64,000 nt of DNA, from contig JAJFPB010000001.1 of NCBI GenBank assembly GCA_020881915.1, forward strand, positions 1 through 64,000. Reading direction: 5' to 3'. Positions 25,647-37,112 of this stretch are shown here, in pieces; the stretch's first letter is position 1, and each line of letters begins with the position of its first letter. A program made the translations under genes and the position numbers. Under the pieces are notes generated by a model that was not told the origin of the DNA, made no database searches, and worked only from the letters and a program-made list of their open reading frames with translations. Source of the DNA: Paramyrothecium sp. XJ0827 (Eukaryota > Ascomycota > Sordariomycetes > Hypocreales > Stachybotryaceae).

Positions 25647-26347
25647 TTATTCCTTGACTGATAGAGACTCTGCACTAAAGTTCATGTTCCTCCGCTTTAT
25701 AGAGTAAATCGCGATTCCCTGGGATGTATAAAAGGTAAAACCCTTGACTGGGCTACCCTCCTTCCAAGGACATACAACGGCTACGTCCGGCCATAACCCG
25801 CCAACTAAATGTTGAGCCTCCGACTTAGTCTTCCCATTTCCCATCGGATCTAACATGATTAGACTAAAGTTAGGCTCGGAACTAAAATGCTAGACGCACC
25901 TGATTTTAACGGCACTTGGCGCAAGTTGGTGGGCTCTGAGAAGAATAGCGCATACTAGCAAGTCGTACGGCTTTCGATCAGTTTTATACAAATCGCTTGA
26001 AGATGAAAGGCAAAACGTATCGCGGCAGCTGCAAAGTTCATTAGGATACACACTATTTAGATTTCTTGCAGCAACCCACTCATCACCATAGCCTTTGATC
26101 CAGATGCTGCTATCGTCCAGCCGTGAGTCGACAGGTATACGGGTTTTGTTGATTATTGTATCGCTGTCTTTGATCAATCCGGGCAGAATTTCCTGCCAGA
26201 GATCGTAGTCTAGTATACACCAAGAATGTGTGTATCTATGTAAGGTGTTAGTATTGATATCCCGCAACTCTAAAGGGATAAATCTTCTCACCCCATATTG
26301 ATAGTGTGTCGGCGCTGAATTTCTCAGAACTTCTGGTTTGTTGAGAA
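25647..26347 (-). pseudogene. Hypothetical protein with one in-frame stop
   Basis: One frame reads from about 26347 to 25647, interrupted only by a TAG at 25892-25890. The residues on both sides look protein-like and unskewed (YGDEWVAARNLN, LLVCAILLRAHQLAPSAVKI, then MLDPMGNGKTKSEAQHLVGG and VAVVCPWKEG). I do not recognise the family. There are no transmembrane segments or signal peptide. TAG could come from CAG by one C-to-T change. The start is uncertain, because a stop precedes the frame by a few bases at its right end. Confidence 0.35.
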
Positions 26348-26349
26348 GT

Positions 26350-27780
26350 TAACTTGTATTTCCGTGACTAGTAGGGCTCTTATAGTAGCATTGACCACCA
26401 AAGAGGGACTAATACGGGGTTTGTAGGAAGTTAGTTCTAAATGGAGTGGACAGCCAACATGCCGCACCAGGCTCAGTCCTGGGCAATGCCACCTCCTGAT
26501 GGCGCATGTGCATAAGGAAGATGGCGTAACCTCGCGTGAAGGGGACTGGGGATCCCATCAGCGAGTGGCACATTTCTCCACTCTCGCTGGTGGACCAGTG
26601 ATAGAAGCAGGCATCGAGACGGCTTGAAGGAGGTGGCGCACACTGAAATCTCTAAGTATGGCAAAGAAAACCCATTTTGGGTCTGAAGTGAACTCACTAC
26701 GCAAAGCATGGCTGTGCCCAAGTCATCTGGACACTAATGCAGGAGTCGCCGTCGGCCATACCGAGTAACTCAAGAGGTAGATGTATGCCTTATAAACATT
26801 GCCATACACTGCCTTGCCAAGACGGGCGTTGTATCCCGCTATATGTTAGGCCCATAAGGGTTGCCATTGGAACCAGAATCACGAGGAGGCGATATTCAGG
26901 CGCTGACGACGAGTGGCAGAACTTGAACCTGTCAATTCTTGCCCTAGCCAGAAAGCAGGGCAGGTGATTTTAGGCGCTTGGTTTGTCCTGTGATTGGTGA
27001 GACATGAAGTTTACTAGTAATAGCCACAGATGTTTGTCAGTAAGAGACCTTTACCAGTAATAGCCATGGACGTATCACCAGGACTATGTACAGACAACTT
27101 TGACTAAGCTATTGTGGGCCCGATACATGGTTGGGTCGCTGCTCCAACTCGCACAACGCCATCAGATCAATCCTGAACTTTAAATACAGGTAGGTTTCCG
27201 CTTTTCCACTCACCCCTCTTCTCTAAATCGCCAGAATTTCTGCCCTAGACAGGTCTAGACAGGTATCAATATAAACATTAAAAGTAGCGGCACATAGAGC
27301 CTGGCGCCACAATAAAGCTAAGACGCACATCTTGCATCCCATCGATAGTGACGCCGTTGCAGTCTAACAGGTTTTAAGGTTTTAAAGGGATGGCTCATAA
27401 ATTTCGGGTGGGGTGGTTCTCCAGCACGAGGAACATTAACGTAAGCCCTCCTTAGTAGTCATCGCGGGTTGATATTCAGGGGTTGACGATTTGTTCTACC
27501 TGTACCACCGGTATGTAGAACGTGGGACGCTTGCACGGTGAACATACTGACCTTTGTCTTGAATTCGCCTCTGGATGACACTAGCTCTGGGGATGATTGT
27601 CTCCAAAGGCAGCCTGCAAACCCATTTTCTTCTGCTTCTCCCTCCGCCTTAATAAACTCCCATCCGCCCCCATCCGCAAAGCTAACCAAATGCCCTAGAC
27701 TCCATCACCATTCGCGCGCAAGGGCACCGTACAACGTGAATGTGAGACTCAACACAACTTCCGTCGATCCCATCCGCTTC
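26350..27780. other. Intergenic region, no supported gene
   Basis: Short open frames on both strands lack recognisable motifs. It contains the region upstream of the rhodopsin-like gene; a pyrimidine-rich stretch near 27610-27680 lies about 110-180 bp before its start. Confidence 0.4.
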
Positions 27781-27789
27781 TCTGTTCAA

Positions 27790-29124
27790 ATGACGACTCC
27801 AGCAGCATTGCCGCCCGAGATCGCTGCCCAAAATAAAGGCCCGAGGATAATAGTGATTGTTTACGTCTTCACTATCCTCGCCTCACTATTTGTTGCAGGT
27901 AGAATCTTTTCGCGAATCAAAAAGCTCGGCCGTCTGTTTTTTGACGATTACCTCATACTTATTTCCCTGGTTCGTGCTTAACAAGAACTTGTCGAGGACA
28001 TGATTTGGTTAGCTAATGCAACGTTACCAGGCCTTAGGACACACATATCTGGCCTTGGTCACGGTCGCGGTCAGGGCTGGCGCCGGCAGACATGCTGTTG
28101 TCCTTTCAACTGCAGATTTGGAGAGGGCGATATTCTTCACAACGATTGGATTCATTCCCGGAATCCTCTCATTTACTGTGCCCAAGTTTGCGGTCATTAT
28201 TCTGGTGACAAAACTCCTCAACCCAAACTGGTGGCAAAAATGGATCATGTGGATCCTCGCCATTATCAACTTGTCTCTTATACTAGCCACCATCGCTATT
28301 GTTTATGCGCAGTGCGACCCACCGAGGGCGATGTGGACGATTGGTATCGACTTCAAGTGCTGGGACCCTGTCGTGCTCGTCAGCATGACCCTGTGTTGTG
28401 GAGGTATAAAAACCTGGATTTAATGATACCTACGCTAATATAAGACCCTTAGCATTTTCAGCGCTGTTCGACTTCTACTTGGCTCTTTACCCAGCTACCA
28501 TACTATTCCGGCTTCCGATTAACCTTAAAAAGAAGCTGAGTCTGGGCATAGCACTCGGTTTCGGCGTTTGGTACGTCCCCATGTGGAATGAACATCCACA
28601 GGCGCCCTCCCCGGGCCTCCAACATGAGCGAAAACACCTAATACACCTCCCTACACTCCAGCGCTGGCATCGTTGCCATATATAAATGTACGACCATTCC
28701 AGGAGTCGGCAACAGAACCGACTTTACGTGTAAGCCCTGGGAGTCCTCTGACAGCTATTTCCAAACTAAATTCCGATAGTCTCGACAGAAAACCTCATAA
28801 CTTGGACTAGGTTAGCACTTCCTTTACCATGAAGGGCAACTCGGAATGTACTAACAGCCTCTTCTCCCTTATGATAGCATTGAAGCGAACTGCGTCATTA
28901 TGGCAGCCTGCATTCCGTTGCTCATGCCTCTAACGGAGGTGGTTTTTGGCAAGAACTTTTTGTCTAGCGGGCCGAGACCAATCCGCACCCCCCATTCCTG
29001 TCTCAAGAAAATGGGAGCTCAGACCAGAATGCCGAGCATTAATTCGCCTAGGACGGCTGAATGTGAAGGAGCTGTGCCTCAGAGGGGCGGCGACAGCCAT
29101 GATAACATTTTGCACACGGTGTAG
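27790..29124 (+). CDS. Fungal rhodopsin-like seven-helix integral membrane protein (PTH11-like)
   Basis: Six exons join in frame: 27790-27969, 28031-28403, 28462-28570, 28662-28729, 28780-28810, 28878-29124. This totals 1,008 nt and 335 residues, with GT-AG borders throughout and introns of 50-91 bp. Residues follow the fungal rhodopsin-domain family: a first helix (IIVIVYVFTILASLFVAGRI), the R-x-FFDDYLILISL motif, AGAGRHAVVLS, IGFIPGILSFTVPKFAVIIL, CDPPRAMW, a loop GVGNRTDFT, and IEANCVIMAACIPLLMPL in the last helix. These proteins are plasma-membrane 7TM proteins, often called PTH11-like GPCRs, that may sense surfaces or nutrients. No stop, frameshift or RIP sign is seen, so I call it intact. 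The 31-nt exon 5 is the least certain part. Confidence 0.85.
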
Positions 29125-29525
29125 GCGAGTCTGGATGACGGTGGCAATAAGGTCATACGGACTGGCCTTGCGGCCGCCAGACCCTTGGGCCAACAACGCT
29201 GAGCATCAACTTCAAGCCCAGCGAATCAGTGAAGGCCAGTATCCCAGAGGATCGAAATTGAGCATGAGCATCGACGCGACGACGGTGAATCTATTTACGA
29301 CCGAGGCCCTGGTGATTTGGATGCTGGCTTCCTGTTAGCAAACGGGGCCAAGAGAACGGAAACAAAGAAACCTCAATCCTCTACGAAGAGGATCATAACA
29401 CAGTTAACATACTAACTTAAAATACTACGTCACCCCATGCACATTGGAGCGGTGATGGGGTGCACGGGGTAGCCTCAGCCGAAGGCTGTGTGTCCGCAGG
29501 CCGGGAAGCTATTACTACTACTGCA

Positions 29526-29840
29526 TTATCTACGTACTGATCCATTACCATGGCCATTCTTGGTATTATGTGACATGTACGGATTCCGTGTGAGCACCTG
29601 TCGTTTCCGAAGCTCCTGATGCTGATGAGAAACCCCCATTTGGTCCTTATAAACGTTGGTAGCTTGAGACTCAAAATATCGGCCTTGATACACAAACTGG
29701 ACCTGGCCCATAATACGCTGGCCCATTTGTAGGTGCTGGCCCGTAATATGCTGGCCCATTGTAGGTGCTGGCCCGTAATGTACTGGCCCACTAAGAGACA
29801 ACCCCATCAAGCGTCCATTGTCCGTCGAGCTGAAAGGCAA
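29526..29840 (-). other. Gln/Gly-rich open frame over a short repeat, doubtful gene
   Basis: Frame rich in M-G-Q/H-Y-G-P patterns caused by a DNA repeat at 29700-29790 (about 32 bp unit with gtaggtgctggcccgtaat, about 2.5 copies). The tail after it (FVYQGRYFESQATNVY) looks more ordinary but matches no family I know. It may be the end of a repeat-rich protein or chance. Confidence 0.2.
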
Positions 29841-29973
29841 CGTTCCTCAAGGCATTGGCGGAACCTTTCGGGGACGGTCTCCTGCAGAAGCGTGTCTTCT
29901 TGGATGTAAGGGGCCATATTTTGTCTTACCCATGGTCTCGGAAGGAAGAACCTTTCAGAACTTCGGTCCTTGA

Positions 29974-30212
29974 GGCGCTGCTAGGAAACAGGCGCCTACT
30001 AGGAGACGATGACTAGGAGACGAGGCGCTGCTAGGAGACGAGGCGCTGCTAGGGGACAGGCGCCTACTAGGAGACAGGCGCCTACTAGGAGACAGGCGCC
30101 TACTAGGAGACAGGCGCCTACTAGGAGACAGGCGCCTACTAGGAGACAGGCGCCTACTAGGAGACGATGACTGGGAGATAGGCGCGTACTAGGAGACGAG
30201 GCGCCTACCAGG
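29974..30212. repeat. 18 bp minisatellite (aggagacaggcgcctact)
   Basis: About a dozen units of aggagacaggcgcctact and single-base variants (aggagacgaggcgctgct, aggagacgatgactaggag). The unit contains the palindromic core ggcgcc. On the - strand it reads as a repeated LLVGAC peptide in a long frame that I attribute to the repeat. Confidence 0.85.
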
Positions 30213-30289
30213 AGACCAGTTGGCGGCCCCCGACCCTCGAGCAAGTGGCTGCATACTTGAGTCCAATGGTAGAAGTTAGAGATTTTGTA

Positions 30290-30601
30290 ATAAACTGGAT
30301 GCTGGGAACTATTGCTTTCGATATATATATATATGCGAGGTGAACTCACTAAACGAAAGATGTTCTCTATTGTTATTCTTCGCAGTATTCTAGTTCTGTT
30401 CAGTTCAATTCCTACAAGGCTGTAGCCACGCAGCCATGCCTGGCTAGGTGGGGCTGCGGAGGCTCCACCATATGACCCCCCAGTTCCCCATCCCAGCTTC
30501 AACACGTGATACATAATACCAAGCACCCGACACCACAGGACATCAATTGGGGCTACAATTGTGCACAACCGGCCTGTCTGGGGTACAGTACCCCTCCAAC
30601 A
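30290..30601 (-). repeat. Possible solo LTR, Copia-like
   Basis: On the - strand, sequence from 30601 begins tgttggaggggtactgta, a common start for fungal Copia LTRs, and continues with a TATA-like atatatatata and about 310 bp without coding capacity. No partner LTR, target-site duplication or internal domain was found. The left end is a guess. Confidence 0.3.
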
Positions 30602-31020
30602 CTTCTATGGTCATCGGAATTTGAAGTTTGGCCAATTTCACATCGGAAGGGCAATTTCCGAGATTTAGAAGATAAATGCGATGGCCCGTAACTGTATTGT
30701 TGAGAGTGCTGCAACACAGCGGGTGTGGGTGTCCCCCGCTTGTGCAGCCCGCTGTGGAATGATACGCGGCGTGCCTAGAACAATAATTAGGGTCTGCTGC
30801 TCCCTCAGTCCCTCATATTCTAGCACCACTTTATCCTTAGATTGTCTAAGGATAAACTGCACTATTATACGTACCACTCCAATTTGCAGCCTCATCCTGA
30901 GCCAAATACTTAGTCTAGCGAATCATGCGCCGCGAAACGTTTGTCTAACCCATAATATCAGCCTCTCCAGGATCATCACACTGACTTCATGGTGGTAGTC
31001 ATACTTTCCTCGCTCCCCTC

Positions 31021-31375
31021 AGTGAGCAGGCCGAGCGTTATGATGATATGGTCCCCCATCTGAAGGAAGTCATCAAGATGGACGGTGAGCTCAGTGTCGA
31101 TGAGCGGAAACTTCTTGCCACTGCTTATAAGAATATGGTTGACACCCGCCGTTCTAGTTGGCGCATCATCTCATCCATCGCACAAAAGAAAGAGCCAAGG
31201 GCCAGGCTGGGACATATTGCTACTGTCCGTAGATACCGCAATACGATTGAGAATGAGCTCGGAAAGGTGTGCAATGATGTGTTTGGATCTGCTAGACGGG
31301 AGCCTTATTCCTAATGCCAGTACTGGCGAGTCGAAGGCCTTCTATTACAAGATGTATACCTACTTCTGGAGATGC
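31021..31375 (+). pseudogene. 14-3-3 protein fragment
   Basis: From a likely splice acceptor (cccctcag before 31021) the frame reads [53 protein letters not shown] and [16 protein letters not shown]. These are helices 2-5 of the 14-3-3 phosphoserine-adaptor fold, including the K-N-x-x-x-x-R-R-x-S-W signature. At about 31282 an extra T in gtgtttgg shifts the frame; the family sequence resumes as [24 protein letters not shown] and decays by 31375. The first exon and the C-terminal half are missing. Dispersed, so not functional. Confidence 0.8.
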
Positions 31376-32987
31376 TGCCAAGCTGGTCATCCCACGAATC
31401 AACCAAGGAGTATGGATGGTTGAGACATTTTTTAGGTTGGTCTAGAACCCGGGTAGCTGGAACTTATTTGAGAGGTGAGACTACTAGAAATAAACTTCAG
31501 TGCTTCCATCTCTTAGACTGCGCAACGGCGGCAGCAGGTATTTTGTCCCACAAAGCTGAGTAATCGGCCACAATATCTCGGGCTACTTATGGACTATCTA
31601 TGTTGAAGTTATTAGGGCTAATACACCTCAATGACGATCCGGTTGGGATACTCGTAAAGTAGCTCTTTGTACCTAACAGATCTGTAGGAACTTTTATTAT
31701 AGTCAAACTTACTAGAGGCTTTGAGTACCTCTTGATTTGACGATGTTTATTGGTCAACATCCCTGTTCGACACCGCCGTTGCGCAGTCTAAGAGATACGG
31801 AAAGCAGAGGAAGGGTCCGATACTGGCGGACCCAACCTTTCGTGGCGATTTTGGGACCCCCCTCCGGAGGAGTAGGGCTGCCGATAATGTTCCGGTCCAA
31901 ACATCTTTGCTCTATGGAATACTGGAGCTGGTATTGCCATGCAGTCGCAAACCTGTCGGCACATGGCAATGGCATTGACCAGCGCGGAATTCAGCGTCGC
32001 TGTCCCCGCCAACTTTGAGCGCAGCTGCAGGAGCAGCTGCCAATTCTCGAGAGTCCTCTACCTTGCCTGGTGGCGATGTGGGTTCCTGCATTGACTAGAG
32101 CACGACACAACACCATTACATCTCCCCGGTTTCCAGCCGGGACCGAACGACTACGGGAACAAAGGTTAGGATGAGTTGACCGAGAAGCCATCCAGTGCCA
32201 AAAACTCACCCTACTACGCAATCGAGCATTGCCGAGGATACGATAATGGAATGGTAGGCTGGTCTGAATGCCAACTCAAGTGGAAACAAGGCCGGGGTTC
32301 CTCCGTCAACCTTGGATGAGGTCACAACTCACCACGTTGGTGGGACTAGACACCCTCCTCATTCTACTTTCTCCGAGCTATTATTCCATCTTCAAGTACA
32401 TCTCGTTAAGCGGCGATTATCCGGTACAAGATCACACCGTGATGAATGGAGATGCAGACGTCCTTACGCCTGTGCCGGCGCTTCATCAGAGGTGACCATC
32501 GAATGCACCCATCAAGTGGCAAAGCCGTCCCACAACCTATTCGGAGACACCGCGGAGCAAAACGATTCGTGGCAATATTGTAGCAGGTTGGTCACTATTC
32601 CTCCTTGCGCAGACTGTTTATTGCAGGCTCTTGTATTACCACTTAAGGTTACTTCTCTCCACATTAATTAGCAGCCACCCACAGGGAACGGGGAAGGCCG
32701 TTACTGGGTAGATGGGCGGAGTACTATGTGGTTGCGCTATCCCCCCTTCCCGGAGGGGAGGGCAAGGGGGGAGCCACCCAGTTTGTACCATGGAGAACCC
32801 ACAGCGGGCCAGCAGCCAAGGTTAAGATTAGTTACCAAACGCTCCGTGGTCAGGCAGCATATCATGGTAGACCCCTCGCCCGATCAAATGTAACGACCTC
32901 TTTGGCCCAAGACATTCCTTCTTCGTTCTTTAATGTTCTTTAATCGTTATGTGGACCTAGTTTGTTGAGTGCAGCAGCGTCAGCAGT
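31376..32987. other. Gene-poor stretch
   Basis: Several short frames on both strands show no motif I can support. The last 250 bp form the 5' flank of the membrane protein gene at 32988. Confidence 0.4.
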
Positions 32988-34019
32988 ATGGCCGGAGAAA
33001 CGGGCCCTATATCAGTCCCGTTGCCGATGAACATGCTCATTGCTGGGTTTTTTTCCATCGCATGCTACAATAGCGTGGAAATCCTCATTTTGCTTTTCAA
33101 CCGATTCAAGCGGCACAGGGGGTTATACTTCTGGAGCATGCTAACTGCAACACTGGGCATTCTACTCCACTCTATTGTCGTGCTACTCCGATATCATGGC
33201 CTGGGCCCGAATTTCACCCTGGCGGTGCTAACATGCCTGGGGTGGTACGGCATGGTGACGGGCCAGTCCGTCGTACTCTACTCACGCCTCCATCTCGTCG
33301 TCCCCCACAAGGAACAGACGCGTTGGGTCCTCATTATGATCATTGTCAACTTTTTCATCCTTCATATTCCAGTCACAATCCTCTTTCTCGGCAGCAATTC
33401 GCAGAATTCGGACATCTTCATCCGGGCCTTTAATATCTATGAGCGAATACAATTGGCCGGCTTCTGCATACAGGAATCTGTCATATCGGGGTTCTATATC
33501 TGGGAGGCAATGCGGGGCCTCAAATGGGTCTTGGCGATCAAGGGACCCAAGGAGCACAAGATCATTAGGCACCTCATCATCGTTAACATCTTGGTCATTC
33601 TGCTGGATGCTAGCCTCCTTATTACCCAGTACACCGACAACTTCCAGATTCAGACAACATACAAGCCCGTTGTTTACAGCATCAAACTGAAACTGGAATT
33701 TATTATTCTCAATAAGCTGCTTCGTGTTCTGCAATGTGATGGATGCACTTGCAAAGCCTACAGGAAGCGGCCTAACCCTAACATTATTCCCATATCGAAT
33801 CAGACAATCCTAATGTCTGACTCAATGGACGGCAGGTCTTCTTCGAGAAGAACATTCACGGATAGGATCGCGCTACCGAGTATTTCAGAGACGGCAATGG
33901 ACTCCTCAGCAACCCATAATTACCACAGTTCTCTCGGGACATCAACTACGAACATCGCCAACTTACGACTACCAGATACGGCCTATGTGAACCGTTCAGC
34001 CGAGCAGCTACCATCTTAG
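32988..34019 (+). CDS. Seven-helix fungal membrane protein, DUF7703-like
   Basis: Uninterrupted 343-codon frame without introns. About seven hydrophobic segments are visible in the first 250 residues (near 14-36, 46-68, 78-100, 113-136, 150-172, 200-222, 228-248). The pattern around WYGMVTGQSVVLYSRLHLVV and QESVISGFYIWEA is what I know from fungal DUF7703 proteins, whose function is undescribed. A hydrophilic Ser/Thr-rich tail of about 85 residues follows a Cys pair (CDGCTC). Normal GC and absence of RIP stops argue that it is intact. The start is the first ATG after the upstream stop codons. Confidence 0.8.
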   Translation: MAGETGPISVPLPMNMLIAGFFSIACYNSVEILILLFNRFKRHRGLYFWSMLTATLGILLHSIVVLLRYHGLGPNFTLAVLTCLGWYGMVTGQSVVLYSRLHLVVPHKEQTRWVLIMIIVNFFILHIPVTILFLGSNSQNSDIFIRAFNIYERIQLAGFCIQESVISGFYIWEAMRGLKWVLAIKGPKEHKIIRHLIIVNILVILLDASLLITQYTDNFQIQTTYKPVVYSIKLKLEFIILNKLLRVLQCDGCTCKAYRKRPNPNIIPISNQTILMSDSMDGRSSSRRTFTDRIALPSISETAMDSSATHNYHSSLGTSTTNIANLRLPDTAYVNRSAEQLPS

Positions 34020-34261
34020 TACTCAAAATTCCCCATGACCCAGGTGGTCCGCTCGGGGTGTTGCATTTAAGCCCAGGGCGATATCTGAAGGATACGAAGG
34101 CTGGAGCGGATGGCCTCAAACCGCGAATCAAGATGATGTCTTGACCTGATTTGCAGACTTATGCAAGAACCTGGCGGAATTTGCAGACTAGAGTATGCTA
34201 AAGCCGTTGAATCGGCGAAAGCCATTGGCACAGGCTAGCAGGCCAATACAAGGCTCCACGT

Positions 34262-34519
34262 GACGCCAAGTTGGCCGGGGTTCAAGGCGCTGCCAAGATT
34301 GCTTTCGCTCACGGCTTCATCAGTGCTCTTCCGAATGTTTACGACACAATCATTGGTGAGCGAGGTGGTTTGCTCTCTGGCGGTCAGAATCAGAGGGTGG
34401 CAATTGCTCGGAGTGTGATTTCGCAACCTCGCATTCTGCTTCTTGACGAGGCCACCAGCGCGCTGGACCCGCATTCCGAGGAAGTTGTACAGAAATCTTT
34501 GACAATGTGTCTCTTTTAA
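34262..34519 (+). pseudogene. ABC transporter C-terminal nucleotide-binding fragment
   Basis: Frame reading [19 protein letters not shown], then [20 protein letters not shown] and [13 protein letters not shown]. This is the stretch of a B-type (multidrug/peptide exporter) NBD covering the LSGGQ signature and Walker B with catalytic Glu. Walker A, the membrane domain and the end of the NBD (H-loop) are absent; the frame stops right after the D-loop. Only about 85 codons survive, so it is an isolated piece. Confidence 0.8.
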
Positions 34520-35081
34520 AATAAAACCCCATAGATAAGGTACCTTACCTTTCAATTCTGTACCTTGCGCCATCTCGGCTGCCTTCTTCCGTCCCTTGAC
34601 GACACAACATAAACAAGCTGACACCTCCCCAGCCATACGTAAGGTAGCTCCTTGTAGGCTCCTACAAAGCTAGATGTTGTTCGGAATGCGGACTTTTTGC
34701 AAAGCACCGTGAGTGGATGCGGGGTTGATGCTAGAGAAGCCACATGCTCCATGTAATAATATGCTAACCTAGGAAAGCTAGTGTTCCGGTCGAAATACAC
34801 CGTATCCACAGCTCATAGTTTGGAAGAGGATGATTGGCCTTGATTCGACCACTGGCATTCTGATTCAACACGAGCAAGCCTGACCCCAAGACAGGGCCCA
34901 AGTTTCACCGTCAACCATGCGGCGTCCCGGACCCCTCGGCTAGTCTTGCCTCGCCGTTGCTGATTACTACGCACTACGCAGTTATATAAATCATGGTACA
35001 GCTCTGTGAATACTCTAATCGCCCCGGCCTCGAGTTCATTCACCACCTTCTCATCACCACCCTCTGCTCAAGAATCTCAGC

Positions 35082-35987
35082 ATGTCGTCTCCTTACAAGC
35101 AAGTCCTCCTCGTCGGAGCTACCTCTGGAATTGGAGCTGCTCTGGCAGATAAGTTCATCGCAGAAGGTGCCAAAGTTGTTGCCGTAGGCCGTCGACAGGA
35201 TCGCCTTGACGCCTTTGTTCAGAAGCATGGATCTGATAAGGCTAGCGGCATTAAATACGACATCACCGACAAGGGAAATCTTGACAGCTTCGTCAAAAAG
35301 TAAGTTTATACCGGCGTCTTCGGATTCTTCCTCCTCGGTGTGACTGACACTATTGAAGTGTTATTGATTTGTTTCCTGATCTGGACTGTGTCTTTCTTAA
35401 CTCCGGCATCCAGAGCCAAATTCGATTGTCTAGACCAGAAGAGGTCAACCTCGATGCTTTTCAGGATGAAATCAGCACCAACTTTAACCGCATCGTCGAC
35501 CTCTCTGTTAAATTTCTCCCGCACCTACGGAAGAAGCCATACCCTACGGCTCTGATATTTACCGGAACACTACTTGCACATATCCCTGCAGTCACCATGC
35601 CTGCCTACTCCGCCTCAAAGGCTGCACTCTCGGCCTATGTGCACTGTCTTCGCCGCCAGAACGCCGAGTTTAGCACCAAGATAATAGAGCTGTGGCCCCC
35701 TGTGGTACAGAGTAAGTCGATTCTGTCTCCTACCTAGTGCAAAGAGAGAAGCTAAAAAGATCTCAGCCGAGCTACATGATTACATGGGTAAAGGAGGCCG
35801 ATCATTTGGAATGCCTGTGGATGTGTTTGTACAGAAGACGTGGCCCGAGATCGTCTCTGGAACGGACCACATCATCATCGGCGCCGAGGCTATGGGATTC
35901 GAGGAAGCCTTTCATGACGCTATTACCGGACGTCGACAACAATTTGAGAAGGTCTCAGACATGATGCTGGGCCACTTTCGACTCTGA
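35082..35987 (+). CDS. Short-chain dehydrogenase/reductase, classical SDR (DltE-like)
   Basis: Three exons, 35082-35299, 35359-35711 and 35767-35987, total 792 nt and 263 residues. Introns of 59 and 55 bp have GT-AG ends. The cofactor motif is GATSGIGAALADKF (residues about 11-24), followed by VVAVGRRQDRLD, the FLNSGI position of the NAG motif, and the catalytic YSASK (YxxxK) in MPAYSASKAALSAYV. The C-terminal part (TELHDYMG, GMPVDVFV) matches the DltE-like NAD(P)-dependent oxidoreductase group. Substrate unknown. No stop or frameshift, so probably a working cytosolic enzyme. Confidence 0.88.
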
Positions 35988-36855
35988 TTCGATGTTTGCG
36001 GTATGGAATGATTCCATCGCGGAAGCTGCATTGCTACAGACGTCGACTACTAAATGCCAAATGTTACCCATGCATGCCATAGCTGCTACATACATTCCAC
36101 CATTTGCATTGCGACGAGTTGGTTGATGATGTAGTCACGAAAGTAAACCCATCGTGAATGTTCATTCCGCCGCGCTGTTCCCGACAATGCGGATACAAAG
36201 GATCGGTTAAGTGTTTCTCGTATTGATCATTTACAAGTCGGTATGTAAAGTTCTCCGCATAATCCCCGCCCATGCACGTCGCCTATCATCATTTAATGGA
36301 AAAGTAGCGTCTTAGACCCAGATCTAGTCCGCCGGATGGCTGTGCCTTAATAACTAGAAAGTCGGGCCAATTTCTAGGACCTCTTGGAGGCCTCCGAAAA
36401 GAGCCGTACCGAAGTGCGTCACAGACTGAGGCCAGATTGAGGAATAGGGCACAAAAAGAGGTTGGTATTTATTTAAGTCGGTGGTCTACCCCGGATGCCC
36501 TTTTTCTCATTTTCCTTCGAACTACTTGACTGGAACCGGAAGGGGCGAGGTTTAATTATAGTTTATTACCTAATTAGATAATATACGTGTGAGCCTCCAT
36601 AACCCTGGTCTACGAGTTATGATACTAGGATCGCAAAGCCTAGACGTAATAAATGCTTAGTGCCTCAGGCATCCGGATAATAAATTTTGCAACTACACCA
36701 CAAGGCCCGCGTGCTAAATCTTACCTACCTGCAGACAAAATCTCACCCACCTGCAGATATCGCTTGCCATGTCCTATTGTGGAAAAGACGAATCTATTAA
36801 ACCCGATCCGCGCATAATCGAGCGTAAACTACAGTATGTTTAATTCTCACATGGG
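35988..36855. other. Intergenic, no supported gene
   Basis: Short frames only. A - strand frame at 36273-36064 is open but shows no known motif. Confidence 0.4.
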
Positions 36856-37112
36856 CGCTGGTACGGGCAAGATAGAGATATAGAGAGGGAAAAGTACCTT
36901 ATCCCCATTGATGAGGTAGGGAAAACCCTTATTATCTGAGTAAAGGTGACTGATGATTCCAAGGAAGAGACTGACCGTCTCGACATATTTCACAAGATTT
37001 TCCTAGTGGCTCGGAGCGATGAACTATTCGCCGCTGGCTTAGATACTACCAAGCCGCTCCGTGTTCTAGATCTCGGTACTGGTACTGGTAACTGGGCGAT
37101 TGATATGTTAGA
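36856..37112 (+). pseudogene. LaeA-like SAM-dependent methyltransferase, N-terminal fragment
   Basis: The first exon part reads WYGQDRDIEREKYLIPIDE, the tyrosine-rich Y-x-P-x-DE entry of LaeA-like methyltransferases. A 48 bp intron (36916-36963, gtaggg to ccaag) would join it in frame to [13 protein letters not shown] and to motif [16 protein letters not shown] (S-adenosylmethionine-binding). Sequence identity is lost after about 37112, where the AT-rich tract starts, so over two thirds of the protein is missing. LaeA-like proteins often sit near secondary-metabolite genes, but no such cluster is seen here. Confidence 0.6.

Noticed and set aside
29999..30568. 189-codon - strand frame with repeated LLVGAC
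   Set aside because: The repeats are produced by the 18 bp minisatellite, and the other half overlaps the candidate LTR.
19520..37112. Secondary-metabolite cluster suggested by GMC, ABC, SDR and LaeA-like pieces
   Set aside because: No polyketide or peptide synthase, terpene cyclase or P450 is present, and three of the four are truncated fragments; co-location alone is not enough.
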